The notes under the pieces are model-generated. The model ran no database searches and was not told the origin of the DNA. It worked only from the letters and a program-made list of their open reading frames with translations. From JAQVUB01 sp033809415 (lineage in GTDB: Bacteria > Verrucomicrobiota > Lentisphaeria > Oligosphaerales > Oligosphaeraceae): 8,529 bases of DNA. The position numbers and the translations under genes were made by a program. Shown piece by piece: positions 1 to 7,064 of the stretch; the stretch's first letter is position 1; each line of letters opens with the position of its first letter. The stretch spans positions 1 to 8,529 of the forward strand of contig JAPXLT010000214.1 of assembly GCA_033809415.1 (NCBI GenBank), read 5' to 3'.

Positions 1-141
1 CCGGAAAGCAATAAAAATGATGCAAGGAAAAGGTTAAGCAATGCTAAAAATGTATCAAGGGGGGGGGACTGACCCATTACTGTTCCGGATTCCAGCATGA
101 TGTATTTCTCCAGTAGTTATGAATAACAGGGCAATGTTGGA
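1..141. other. Intergenic stretch without a recognisable gene
   Basis: No supported gene is seen here. The first 72 bases are open in plus frame 1 and end at a TGA, but the 23 codons are low in complexity and show no family signature, so they are not called as the end of a gene. A run of nine G residues lies at 59-67. Position 142 begins the direct repeat that flanks the first palindromic element. Confidence 0.5.
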
Positions 142-422
142 CTTCGTGGCGACTGGGGCGTTTTCATTCATTTTCATGGACATGGACAAGAATGGACATC
201 ATGGACGGAATGGACACGATGGACTTCTCGTTTCATGGACGAATGGACAGGTTTAAAGACGTGGCAAGACGTCACCTGCTGTACGTGTGTCCATTCTGTC
301 CATAAAAACGTGTCCATTTGTGTCCATGATGTCCCTTGCGTCCATCGTGTCCCTGTCCATTAAAAAACGAGACATTTCCCGATGTGATTGAGAGAATGAA
401 AACGCCCTTCGTGGCGACTGGG
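142..422. mobile_element. MITE-like palindromic TGGAC-repeat element, copy 1, with flanking direct repeats
   Basis: The 16-mer CTTCGTGGCGACTGGG occurs at 142-157 and again at 407-422. Just inside it are inverted ends: GGCGTTTTCATTC at 157-169 and its exact reverse complement at 394-406. The interior holds eight TGGAC boxes on the left (177, 183, 193, 202, 211, 220, 236, 244) and eight GTCC boxes on the right (289, 298, 312, 322, 331, 340, 349, 355). Their spacings mirror each other (6,10,9,9,9,16,8 against 9,14,10,9,9,9,6), so a transcript could fold into one long imperfect hairpin. There is no ORF inside. Direct repeat outside and inverted repeat inside is the layout of a small non-autonomous insertion, but a 15-16-bp target duplication would be long. 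The element ends 10 bp past the deacetylase stop codon, so it might also act as a transcript end. Structure is seen; mobility is inferred. Confidence 0.7.
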
Positions 423-432
423 AGCCTCGCTG

Positions 433-1098
433 TCAGTCAGCGACCAGATCGACTACATTCACCCACTTGACATCGGGGTTAGCGGCGAAACGCTGCAGTT
501 TGTCCTCGTATTCCTGCCACAGTTTCGGGTCTTCCATCATCTCATAGCTATGTCCCCAGAAATAAAAAGCGCCACAGGGCTTGGCGGCTTCAAAAATGCT
601 CCAGAACTCCGGATTCATGAAGTGGCAATTGCTGTGAAACGCCATGGTATCCGCGCACGGCAAGACTTGAGCGACATTCTTCGTGGTGCGTGCATATGCG
701 AACCCCGCCTCCCGAAGAAGCTGCATCGTCTCCGGCGTATAACGGCCACAGGGCCAGGCAAAACCACGACACGGCTTGCCGAAACGGTCCTCGAGCACGT
801 TCCGTGCGCCCACGCTCTGCTCGATAAACACTCGGTCGTCAACCTCGCCGGCGTTGCAATGGTTCATCGTATGCGATGCCACTTCGAAGCCGTCGTAGAC
901 ACTGGTGACCTCGTCCCAGGCCAGGCGCCCAGGGCAATAGTTGTCGCGATATGTCCACCCCTCCGTGATCCGCCTGGATTTCAAATGAATGCCCGGATTA
1001 AGATTGAAAGTCGCCTTGGCGCCATATTTCCGGCAAAGTTCAGCCACCCGGATATCGTTGAGAACGCCATCATCCCAGCATTGTGCTACTCGTATCAT
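433..1098 (-). CDS. NodB-type polysaccharide deacetylase family protein
   Basis: This 221-aa protein matches the NodB/polysaccharide deacetylase fold (carbohydrate esterase 4-like), metal-dependent enzymes that remove N- or O-acetyl groups from sugars. Visible motifs are an N-terminal WDDG (residues 8-11, the TFDDG equivalent with metal-binding D10), the zinc motif HTMNH (H76, H80), FAWPCGRY (113-120, motif 3 region) and a late WGHSYE with H183 that may be the final catalytic histidine. The reading frame is open up to 1332, but the extra N-terminus runs through a repeat array and looks artificial. ATG at 1098 is preferred because AGGAAAG lies about 10 nt upstream and the fold begins there. 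No signal peptide or membrane segment is visible, so it is predicted cytoplasmic, unlike most peptidoglycan or chitin deacetylases of this class. It is monocistronic, bracketed by two repeat elements. The family call is firm; the substrate is unknown. Confidence 0.85.
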   Translation of the reverse strand: MIRVAQCWDDGVLNDIRVAELCRKYGAKATFNLNPGIHLKSRRITEGWTYRDNYCPGRLAWDEVTSVYDGFEVASHTMNHCNAGEVDDRVFIEQSVGARNVLEDRFGKPCRGFAWPCGRYTPETMQLLREAGFAYARTTKNVAQVLPCADTMAFHSNCHFMNPEFWSIFEAAKPCGAFYFWGHSYEMMEDPKLWQEYEDKLQRFAANPDVKWVNVVDLVAD

Positions 1099-1144
1099 AG
1101 TCTGCCGTCTTTCCTTTAAAGTGTTATTTCTCCTGAACCAAAAT

Positions 1145-1172
1145 AAGATACTCCACTGCTCCAGGAAAACAA
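1145..1172 (-). promoter_or_regulatory. Possible promoter of the deacetylase gene
   Basis: Reading on the minus strand, TTGTTT (1172-1167) and TATCTT (1150-1145) are separated by 16 bp. This would give a leader of roughly 40 nt before the ATG at 1098. It is a sigma70-like match by eye only; promoter rules in this lineage are poorly known. Confidence 0.25.
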
Positions 1173-1227
1173 GGTGAGAACTCCGCCAGAGAATGCTTTT
1201 TCGTTGTTGTTTCGTTGTAATGTGTCT

Positions 1228-1409
1228 GTAGTGCGTGGTGCGGGTCAGACGTGGTGGACAGTGTGGACGGTGTGGACGGTGTGGACAGGACAAGGACATC
1301 CCCCCGCATCCCACGACAGTCAGAATAATCACAACCGGGACGGTTGCGCTACTTTTTTAAATCTGCGCCCCCTGCATCCGTTCCCAACGCACTACGCACC
1401 ACGCACTAC
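1228..1409. repeat. TGGAC-repeat element, divergent type, with 15-bp inverted ends
   Basis: GTAGTGCGTGGTGCG at 1228-1242 is the exact reverse complement of 1395-1409. The right end continues as a short ACTACGCACC-type tandem array (about 1391-1413). Between the arms lie a 9-bp GTGGACGGT array and unrelated sequence, with no credible gene. An 11-bp direct repeat, GTTTCGTTGTA, flanks it at 1209-1219 and 1453-1463, but not immediately next to the inverted ends, so it is a weak insertion signature. The element lies upstream of the deacetylase promoter region and accounts for the open but low-complexity Pro/His-rich reading frame there. Confidence 0.55.
1254..1289. repeat. Four tandem copies of a 9-bp GTGGACGGT unit
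   Basis: Units at 1254-1262, 1263-1271, 1272-1280 and 1281-1289 read GTGGACAGT, GTGGACGGT, GTGGACGGT and GTGGACAGG. They share the GGAC core and 9-bp period of the two larger palindromic elements, which suggests a common origin. Such an array is prone to copy-number change by slippage. Confidence 0.8.
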
Positions 1410-1596
1410 GCACCCCATTCCCCTAAACCTTGTACTACAGAAGACCCATTACGTTTCGTTGTACGTTGTCAGAAAAATGCTGCCGGCGAACCACGCATTT
1501 GCGTAAAGTCGCTCCTGGTGCGCAAGATTTTTGCCGAAGTAACAACCCTATAAAAAAAATCGTGCTATCTTCTTTTTTGTAAAAAGATTTTTTTAT
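1410..1596. other. Noncoding spacer between repeat elements
   Basis: No supported gene is seen on either strand. The open frames crossing this stretch have no family signature and run into the repeats on either side. The part from about 1548 to 1596 is AT-rich with several A and T runs leading into the next palindromic element. Confidence 0.5.
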
Positions 1597-1784
1597 GGGC
1601 TATGGACATGGACAAGAATGGACGCAATGGACATCATGAACACAAATGGACACGTTTTTTTTATGGATAGAATGGACGCGTGTAGCAGATGACGTTTTTT
1701 GCGCCTGTCCATTCGTCCATCAAACGGCAAGTCCATCGCGTCCATTCCGTCCATGATGTCCATTCTCGTCCCTGTCCATTAAAA
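1597..1784. repeat. Palindromic TGGAC-repeat element, copy 2, inverted relative to copy 1
   Basis: TGGAC-like boxes at 1603, 1609, 1619, 1628, 1637 (TGAAC), 1647, 1664 (TGGAT) and 1673 are followed by GTCC boxes at 1707, 1715, 1731, 1740, 1749, 1758, 1768 and 1774. The right-arm spacings (8,16,9,9,9,10,6) are exactly the mirror of copy 1's left arm. The sequence also aligns with copy 1 read in reverse complement, including the core around GTAGCAGATGACGT (1682-1695; copy 1 reads GTACAGCAGGTGACGT on its minus strand). The terminal inverted repeats and flanking direct repeat of copy 1 are not seen here. It lies about 110 bp past the stop codon of the AraC gene, so, like copy 1, it follows a minus-strand gene and could form a large hairpin in the transcript. 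Confidence 0.75.
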
Positions 1785-1895
1785 CACTCATTTTGCCGTT
1801 TGAATGGGTTGTGAGCGTCAGCCCACCCCAAGCCTTTTCGTGTGGTTTGTGGTTAAAAATGAGTTGCTGGCCCCAGCCCAAGTTAGATTTTCGTT

Positions 1896-2741
1896 TCAGC
1901 AGTTTTTTCTTCTGAAATCTCTTGGAGAGCAGCCAAAGTGCATCTGGAAAACACGTGAAAAATATAGCGAATTGCTGTAACCGCACTGATCTGCTATGTT
2001 CTTGACAAGGTTCCCTGTATGCATTAACGAACGTTGGGCATACTCCATGCGAATGGAAGTCAAAAAAGCCATTGGCGTTGTATTCATATAACGAGAAAAC
2101 TGCCATTGCAAAGACGTTTTGCTACAGCCAACATGGGCGCAAATCTCGTCCAAGGTCAACGGTTGCGAAAAATTTCCTTCCATAAATGATTTGGCCGCTG
2201 CCAGTCGAGGTGGCAATTGGCTGATTTCAACTTGATTGCTCAAAAGGGCAAGCAGGTTATAGATTGCCCCCGCATAATCGCCCAAGCATGCAGGGTCCCT
2301 CGAAGAGGTCATTTCATAGAGATGATCGAAGATTGTGGCGACGGGCTGGGTAAAGAAGTCCGGCAACAGGGTAATCTGATCCAAGCCGAATTCATGGAGG
2401 TGGTGCAAGCACACCTTCCCTGTGATCCCCAAATGACATTTCTGCACACCGCCAGGAGATGCTGCACGTAAACTATAATTGCCTGGCGGAATGATCAGGA
2501 TGGCACCTTTTTTCGCTCGGAAAGAGGAAGAATCCGATCGTAACAGGAGTTCCCCTTCCTTCACCATTTGAATATCCAGATAATCAGTGCGCTTGTGGTG
2601 AATCCAATAATTTTGCGGCCAATATGTCTTGCCGATAAAACGAAGCCAAAGAAGATTCTTCCCCTGGCTCAAAGGCCAGAAAAAACTTTTCCCTTTAATC
2701 CTCGAAACAAGTTTCCGATTTTTCCTGTCACCACCATCCAT
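1896..2741 (-). CDS. AraC-family transcriptional regulator
   Basis: This 281-aa protein has the usual AraC architecture and length. Residues about 50-110 form a cupin-like ligand pocket (DIQMVKEGEL, then AILIIPPGNY). The C-terminal domain has two helix-turn-helix units: about 195-216 (LTLDEICAHVGCSKTSLQWQF) and 245-267. It ends in the family signature GYSNSLYFSRVFQMHFGCSPRDFR (254-277). The frame can be read upstream to a TTG at 2918, but that extension is not typical of the family. GGAGGT at 2751-2746 lies 5 nt before the ATG at 2741 and 2 nt before the adjacent ATG at 2744; the former spacing is better. It is divergent from the pseudopilin-hydrolase-amidohydrolase operon, as expected for a local activator responding to a sugar. 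The ligand is unknown. Confidence 0.92.
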   Translation of the reverse strand: MDGGDRKNRKLVSRIKGKSFFWPLSQGKNLLWLRFIGKTYWPQNYWIHHKRTDYLDIQMVKEGELLLRSDSSSFRAKKGAILIIPPGNYSLRAASPGGVQKCHLGITGKVCLHHLHEFGLDQITLLPDFFTQPVATIFDHLYEMTSSRDPACLGDYAGAIYNLLALLSNQVEISQLPPRLAAAKSFMEGNFSQPLTLDEICAHVGCSKTSLQWQFSRYMNTTPMAFLTSIRMEYAQRSLMHTGNLVKNIADQCGYSNSLYFSRVFQMHFGCSPRDFRRKNC

Positions 2742-2745
2742 CATG

Positions 2746-2751
2746 ACCTCC
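2746..2751 (-). promoter_or_regulatory. Ribosome binding site that sets the AraC start
   Basis: On the minus strand GGAGGT precedes two consecutive ATG codons. The spacing from GGAGG is 2 nt to the first and 5 nt to the second, favouring the second. The far-upstream TTG alternative has no comparable site. Confidence 0.65.
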
Positions 2752-2875
2752 GCTTGTGCGGAAAGCATGTCGCTGCACGCTTCCTTCACACATGAAACCA
2801 CACCCGGCAAAAATTTACTTCCGGAATTACAGGTATTCAAGAGTGCATTGTGTTTTTTTATATGTTTTTGGAAAT

Positions 2876-2948
2876 ATATTGCATATTTTACTAAGATTTT
2901 ATGCTTGATCGTGAACAATGAAGATTTATCTTAATATTGCAAAATTTC
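2876..2948 (+). promoter_or_regulatory. Candidate promoter and AraC operator region of the operon
   Basis: The AT-rich divergent spacer holds a direct repeat sharing ATATTGCA followed by a T/A-rich tail (2876-2890 and 2934-2948; start-to-start 58 bp). AraC proteins commonly bind direct repeats. A sigma70-like pair, TTGATC (2905-2910) and TATCTT (2927-2932), has a 16-bp spacer and lies between the two repeats. AAGATTTATCTT at 2921-2932 is also a short inverted repeat overlapping the -10. All are by-eye matches. Confidence 0.35.
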
Positions 2949-2994
2949 GCATTCCCTAATATCAGTTACAAGCCATGCAAACCGGAGAAAAACA

Positions 2995-3801
2995 ATGTTC
3001 AGTATCATAGGCATCAATCTCCCGACTCCGACGGGGAAAAGTAAAAGCGCAATTGACGATCGTTTATTCACACTTATAGAACTTCTCGTCGTAATTGCGA
3101 TCATTGCCATTCTGGCCAGCATGCTTCTGCCTGCATTAAATTCGGCTCGGGAAAAAGCAAAAATGGCCGTCTGCATGAGCAATCTGCGACAGATAGGATT
3201 TGCCATTCACGCTTATGTAGATGATTATGATGGTTGGTTTCGCACCAACGATACGTTTGTTACGCCGATTACCGAAAACGGCTATTTCCCCATGACGAAA
3301 CTTCCAGCTTCCGCCCACTATGGGAAATGGCACAAGCCTTTTCGCTGTCCTACGGGAAAACTGATTGATGCACCCGGTTCGGGAGTGGCTGCCGCCAACC
3401 ATCAGATTTACGGAATGGTTAACCGGTCAGGCACCGACAAATCGGTTTGCATCAGAGTTACTGATGCTGGCTATTTCACCAACCTCTTTGACCAAAAGAA
3501 TGGCAGAACCTTGAAGCTTACGCCATCCGCTATGCCTCTGCTGGGAGATTCAGTCTTGATCGGAGAAGTGGCGGGTACTGATCGGATAGGCAATCAAACG
3601 AGAAAAATCAACAGCTGGGTTTACAACAACCTCAGTCATTCCTTCTCGATACAAGCCTTCTGCATACGGCACTCAAAACAGGGCAATATGGTATTCTTTG
3701 ATGCCCATGTCGGACAGTTGAGAAGTGAGGACACGGTAAAAATCCAGATTTATTCCGTTGGCGACAATAGCGGCACTGTTATCCGTTACGGAAAAAACTG
3801 A
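2995..3801 (+). CDS. Pseudopilin-like protein with prepilin N-terminal methylation motif and H-X9-DG-like C-terminus
   Basis: This 268-aa protein begins with a 24-residue leader, then a type IV prepilin/type II pseudopilin motif, FTLIELLVVIAIIAILA (from F25, with the conserved Glu at mature position 5, E29). A hydrophobic helix and a charged SAREKAK stretch follow. Near the C-terminus H226 and D236 are in H-X9-D spacing, with Ala237 where the family normally has Gly (H-X9-DG). Proteins of this type are numerous in Lentisphaerota and Planctomycetota and are probably displayed on the cell surface after prepilin peptidase processing; their exact roles are mostly unknown. The ATG is preceded by GGAG about 8 nt upstream. 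It is the first gene of the operon, 29 bp ahead of the secreted hydrolase-like gene, which suggests a surface partner in substrate capture. The residue before F25 is Leu rather than the usual Gly. Confidence 0.9.
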   Translation: MFSIIGINLPTPTGKSKSAIDDRLFTLIELLVVIAIIAILASMLLPALNSAREKAKMAVCMSNLRQIGFAIHAYVDDYDGWFRTNDTFVTPITENGYFPMTKLPASAHYGKWHKPFRCPTGKLIDAPGSGVAAANHQIYGMVNRSGTDKSVCIRVTDAGYFTNLFDQKNGRTLKLTPSAMPLLGDSVLIGEVAGTDRIGNQTRKINSWVYNNLSHSFSIQAFCIRHSKQGNMVFFDAHVGQLRSEDTVKIQIYSVGDNSGTVIRYGKN

Positions 3802-3830
3802 AACATCAACCGTATATATGGAGTTTACCC

Positions 3831-6800
3831 ATGCAGAAAACACTTCTCTCGACTCTGGTTTGTGTGGCGGTAGCAGTCACTGCCGCCCCGGCAAAGAATA
3901 CTGTGGCAACGGTGCCTTCTTCCCAGCAGATCACCACCCGCTTGATTGCCAGTCCGCAAGCCGCCGTTTATGCTGACTTGACCCCGGCAAAGATCATGGG
4001 GAAAGACTTCTGGCTGGGGTTAGACCAGGAATGGCATGCACTTAAAGGTGTTTCCGACGAAGCGTTCGTGAAGGATTCATGTCCTTTCCACGTACGTCTT
4101 CCAGTTGAAAAAATAAACGCGAAATCCTTACGTACCGGAATCATACGCGAAATTGAACTTTTTGACACAGAAAACAAAAACATCGCCAGTTCCATCACGT
4201 TCACCTTTACCGGTACGGAAAACAATACCTTATTCCTGCGACCGCAGCATATCAATGACGGGAATACAAAGACTTTGTGCGTCTTCACTGCCGATCACAG
4301 CAAAAACGAAATGCGCTATAAAAAGGTTTACGGCACCCTGCAACTTAATGGCTCAGTCAGCTCTCTTCTGTCCATGATCCGGATTTACCACGGTAATGGT
4401 AGTACCGGAGAACTCGAACAGTTCGCGCTGCTCGACAAATCCGGACGAAGGCTGGAAACCATTTCGATGAGCAATGATCAAGGAATGTTTACCGCAAAAC
4501 TCAAAAATGCGGAGCCGTGTGGCAACATCGTCATCTCCTTTTCCACAACTCCATTCCGGATTGTTATCAAAGACCTGCCGCCTGATATAGCAGAGAAAGC
4601 AAAAGTTATGCCTTTTGAAATCTGGGATTTGCTGCGCATGGGCAATGGCAACTTGTTAGGACTCGGCAAAGAAAACTTCGACCGCCAGTCTTTCGAAAAA
4701 TTCCTCAGTAAATTTAAGGATACTTTCATGGGCTTCGGCATCTCGGAATTTGATTCCAACTACCAGCAACTCAGACGTCCGGGCAACCCTAACTTTTCGC
4801 TACTTGCCGGTTATATTCCCCGAAAGGATGAAAACCGGGCAGACGCCGAGAAAAACATGCGCAATCTCTTTCTTTATCAGAAAGAATTGTTTTTCGATCA
4901 TGTTTATACGCTCAGTGGCGGTGTGATGGGATCGCCTTATTTCGGCGAATGGGGTTCTCGAAATCTGATCCTTGAATATTCCTGCCGCACCGACCGTTCC
5001 GCCCGGATTCTTATGGCCATGACAAAAGGTGCTGCAAGACAATATCATGTGCCCTGGGGCTTCTACATGGCATATTATGCAGCACTCGGAAGTCCACATA
5101 GCCGTTCCGTGCATGGACCTACCGGTCTGGATTATGGCCAGCCGCCTTCTCATGGACTGCGAGCCATGCTCATGAATTATTACATGGGAGGTAATTATCA
5201 GTGGCTTGAATCACAGCCTTGGGGACAAGTCGTCGAAACGGAAAAAGGAATGCATAAACTCACTGAAAACGGAAAAGTACTCAAGGCCTTCTATGATTGG
5301 ACGCAAAGAACCGAAGGCAAACGCGGCACCCAATATACCCCCCTCCTTTTCCTGATGGATTATCTGCATGGACAAACCGGACGCCCTGACTGGAAAGTCT
5401 GGTATCACCTGCCAATGGAAGACGGAGATTTCATGGCAAAACACTTCTTTGATGCAGTTTCACCACTGGACAACAAAGCAACTTTCGCCAGTACGCCCGA
5501 GCATTGCATCAATATCGCGAATTCTCCAATTGGAGATATCTTTGACATCTTCTTCGCCAATCCCCCATCCGGAGAAACCACCCTAGAAGAATTGGGGAAA
5601 TATGCAGTTGTCATCCTGGCGGACGACATCCGCTTCACCGCCAAGTTGAAAGAAAATCTGAAAGAATATGTCAAACTCGGCGGAACGCTGGTTATCAATT
5701 CAGGCCATGCTGCTGCTTTCAGAGATGAAACAGCTTTCCTCGGACTAGAGATAAACGGGAAGTTTTTCCTGACCGACGACATGCAAGTTGCGGAAATAAA
5801 CTGCCTCAGTGCAACGCCGGTACTCATGACTTCTGACGACAAGCCGCTGATCACCAAAAACAGCTACGGACAGGGCAATGTCATCTTCACAACCCCGTAT
5901 TTCATGCTTATGACCAATAAGAAAGCGCGGTCACCGCTGATTGGACAACTGCTTGAAAAAATTCAGCAGGAAATCCTGCCGGTCAACATTGTCGGCGATA
6001 TCCATTTTATATTCAATAGAATGGATGACAGCTCCTGGAAGTTGCTTTTGATGAATAATCGCGGCGTCGCCAAGGATCCACTGAAATCCGAAGAAAAAAG
6101 ATTTTCTGAATTTGATTCGACAGTCAGGATCACGGTGCCGACAGGGGCAACCGCCAAAGAAATTTATGCATCCGACGCAATACTAAGACAGGAGAACACT
6201 TACTCCGTAACTGTTCCTGCCGGTGGAGTTCGCATCGTTGAGTTGCGAAATGTGGAGTTCGGCACTCCTCTGATTCATGCGGCTTTTTCACAGCGCAAGC
6301 CGCTTGTCCAAAAATGGGAAGGTCTCTGCCAGGATGAACCCCCACCCAAGCCTCCCCTCGAATCCAGAGAGATCATCGCCGAATGGACATTTGATGAAGG
6401 TTCGGGAAAGAGCGTTCAGGATCGTGTGAACGGCAACACTATCAAACTTTATCATGACCCGCAATTCGTCAAAGTAAACGATGGCTATGCACTGAAATTT
6501 GACGGAAACAAAACCTTCGGCCAGGGAAGCTTCCCTATTCAACCGGACAAAATTGCACAAATCAGCGTCGAATGTTGGGTCAAACCGGATATTTCCCCAG
6601 AAAGTGTTTGGTCAAAACGCATGGACAGAAAGGCCGGATTCGTCTTTCACGGCGGAAACAACTCCTTTGCCATGGGAATCGAAGGGAAACAATGGTTCCA
6701 TATGACCTCATACAATGGCTATGTGTATGAAAACATTCTCAACGTGGAGAATGGGAAATGGGCACATCTGGTCTTCACCTGGAAAGACTTTATCGCCAGG

Positions 6801-7037
6801 TTCTATGTCAATGGAATCGAAGCAATCCCAAGTTTCGGGGTATTCAAGCTCTCGGGAATTACTACGCTGAACAAATTCCCGGTATATCTGGGAACGCATT
6901 ATCATAATCCCGGATCCGGTTCCAGCCGTGTTTTTAATGGCTTAATTGATGAATTGCGCTTTCTGAATTATAGTCTCTCCGAACAGGAAATCAGAGAACG
7001 TTACAATCAGGGAAGAAAAAAATACGAAGCAAAATAA
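3831..7037 (+). CDS. Secreted multidomain glycoside-hydrolase-like protein with C-terminal LamG domain
   Basis: This is a 1068-aa exported protein. Residues 1-19 are a signal peptide (MQKTLLSTLVCVAVAVTAA), probably cut near 18-20. Residues about 20-260 look like an all-beta region of unknown class. Residues about 262-550 resemble a TIM-barrel glycosidase core, with GISEFDSN (E306), FGEWGS (E373), an ARQYHVPWGFYMA stretch and NYQWLESQPWG (E460); E373 and E460 are candidate catalytic acids, by inference only. Residues about 585-715 (YAVVILADD, then a GGTLVINSG strand) resemble the GATase-like domain that follows the barrel in GH42-type enzymes. A beta-sandwich covers about 724-803. Residues about 847-1060 form a LamG/concanavalin-like domain (AEWTFDEGSG, ISVECWVKPD, KWAHLVFTWKD, GLIDELRFLN), likely for glycan binding. 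GGAG lies 7 nt before the ATG. No GH family number is assigned; the substrate is unknown. Confidence 0.8.
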   Translation: MQKTLLSTLVCVAVAVTAAPAKNTVATVPSSQQITTRLIASPQAAVYADLTPAKIMGKDFWLGLDQEWHALKGVSDEAFVKDSCPFHVRLPVEKINAKSLRTGIIREIELFDTENKNIASSITFTFTGTENNTLFLRPQHINDGNTKTLCVFTADHSKNEMRYKKVYGTLQLNGSVSSLLSMIRIYHGNGSTGELEQFALLDKSGRRLETISMSNDQGMFTAKLKNAEPCGNIVISFSTTPFRIVIKDLPPDIAEKAKVMPFEIWDLLRMGNGNLLGLGKENFDRQSFEKFLSKFKDTFMGFGISEFDSNYQQLRRPGNPNFSLLAGYIPRKDENRADAEKNMRNLFLYQKELFFDHVYTLSGGVMGSPYFGEWGSRNLILEYSCRTDRSARILMAMTKGAARQYHVPWGFYMAYYAALGSPHSRSVHGPTGLDYGQPPSHGLRAMLMNYYMGGNYQWLESQPWGQVVETEKGMHKLTENGKVLKAFYDWTQRTEGKRGTQYTPLLFLMDYLHGQTGRPDWKVWYHLPMEDGDFMAKHFFDAVSPLDNKATFASTPEHCINIANSPIGDIFDIFFANPPSGETTLEELGKYAVVILADDIRFTAKLKENLKEYVKLGGTLVINSGHAAAFRDETAFLGLEINGKFFLTDDMQVAEINCLSATPVLMTSDDKPLITKNSYGQGNVIFTTPYFMLMTNKKARSPLIGQLLEKIQQEILPVNIVGDIHFIFNRMDDSSWKLLLMNNRGVAKDPLKSEEKRFSEFDSTVRITVPTGATAKEIYASDAILRQENTYSVTVPAGGVRIVELRNVEFGTPLIHAAFSQRKPLVQKWEGLCQDEPPPKPPLESREIIAEWTFDEGSGKSVQDRVNGNTIKLYHDPQFVKVNDGYALKFDGNKTFGQGSFPIQPDKIAQISVECWVKPDISPESVWSKRMDRKAGFVFHGGNNSFAMGIEGKQWFHMTSYNGYVYENILNVENGKWAHLVFTWKDFIARFYVNGIEAIPSFGVFKLSGITTLNKFPVYLGTHYHNPGSGSSRVFNGLIDELRFLNYSLSEQEIRERYNQGRKKYEAK

Positions 7038-7064
7038 ATTTCACAAAACAAGGAATAGAAAGCC

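Noticed and set aside
59..67. G9 tract as a phase-variation switch
   Set aside because: No gene or promoter is recognisable next to it, so there is nothing it could be shown to control.
550..1119. Plus-strand 189-codon open frame
   Set aside because: It lies antisense to the deacetylase, whose minus-strand frame carries clear family motifs; the plus-strand product has none.
1099..1332. N-terminal extension of the deacetylase frame up to 1332
   Set aside because: The extra 78 residues are Pro/His-rich translation of the 9-bp repeat array and spacer; a good ribosome binding site and the fold start at 1098.
1174..1506. Plus-strand 110-codon frame
   Set aside because: It is translated repeat sequence (tandem TVWTVW-like) with no family signature and no upstream ribosome binding site.
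177..1778. CRISPR array
   Set aside because: The TGGAC units are about 9 bp with no long uniform spacers, and they appear as mirrored arms; no cas gene is present.
1597..1784. Copy 2 as an insertion with its own terminal repeats
   Set aside because: No flanking direct repeat or matching inverted ends beyond the palindromic arms were found.
1720..2106. Minus-strand 128-codon frame
   Set aside because: It overlaps the AraC helix-turn-helix coding region in another frame and continues through the copy 2 repeat.
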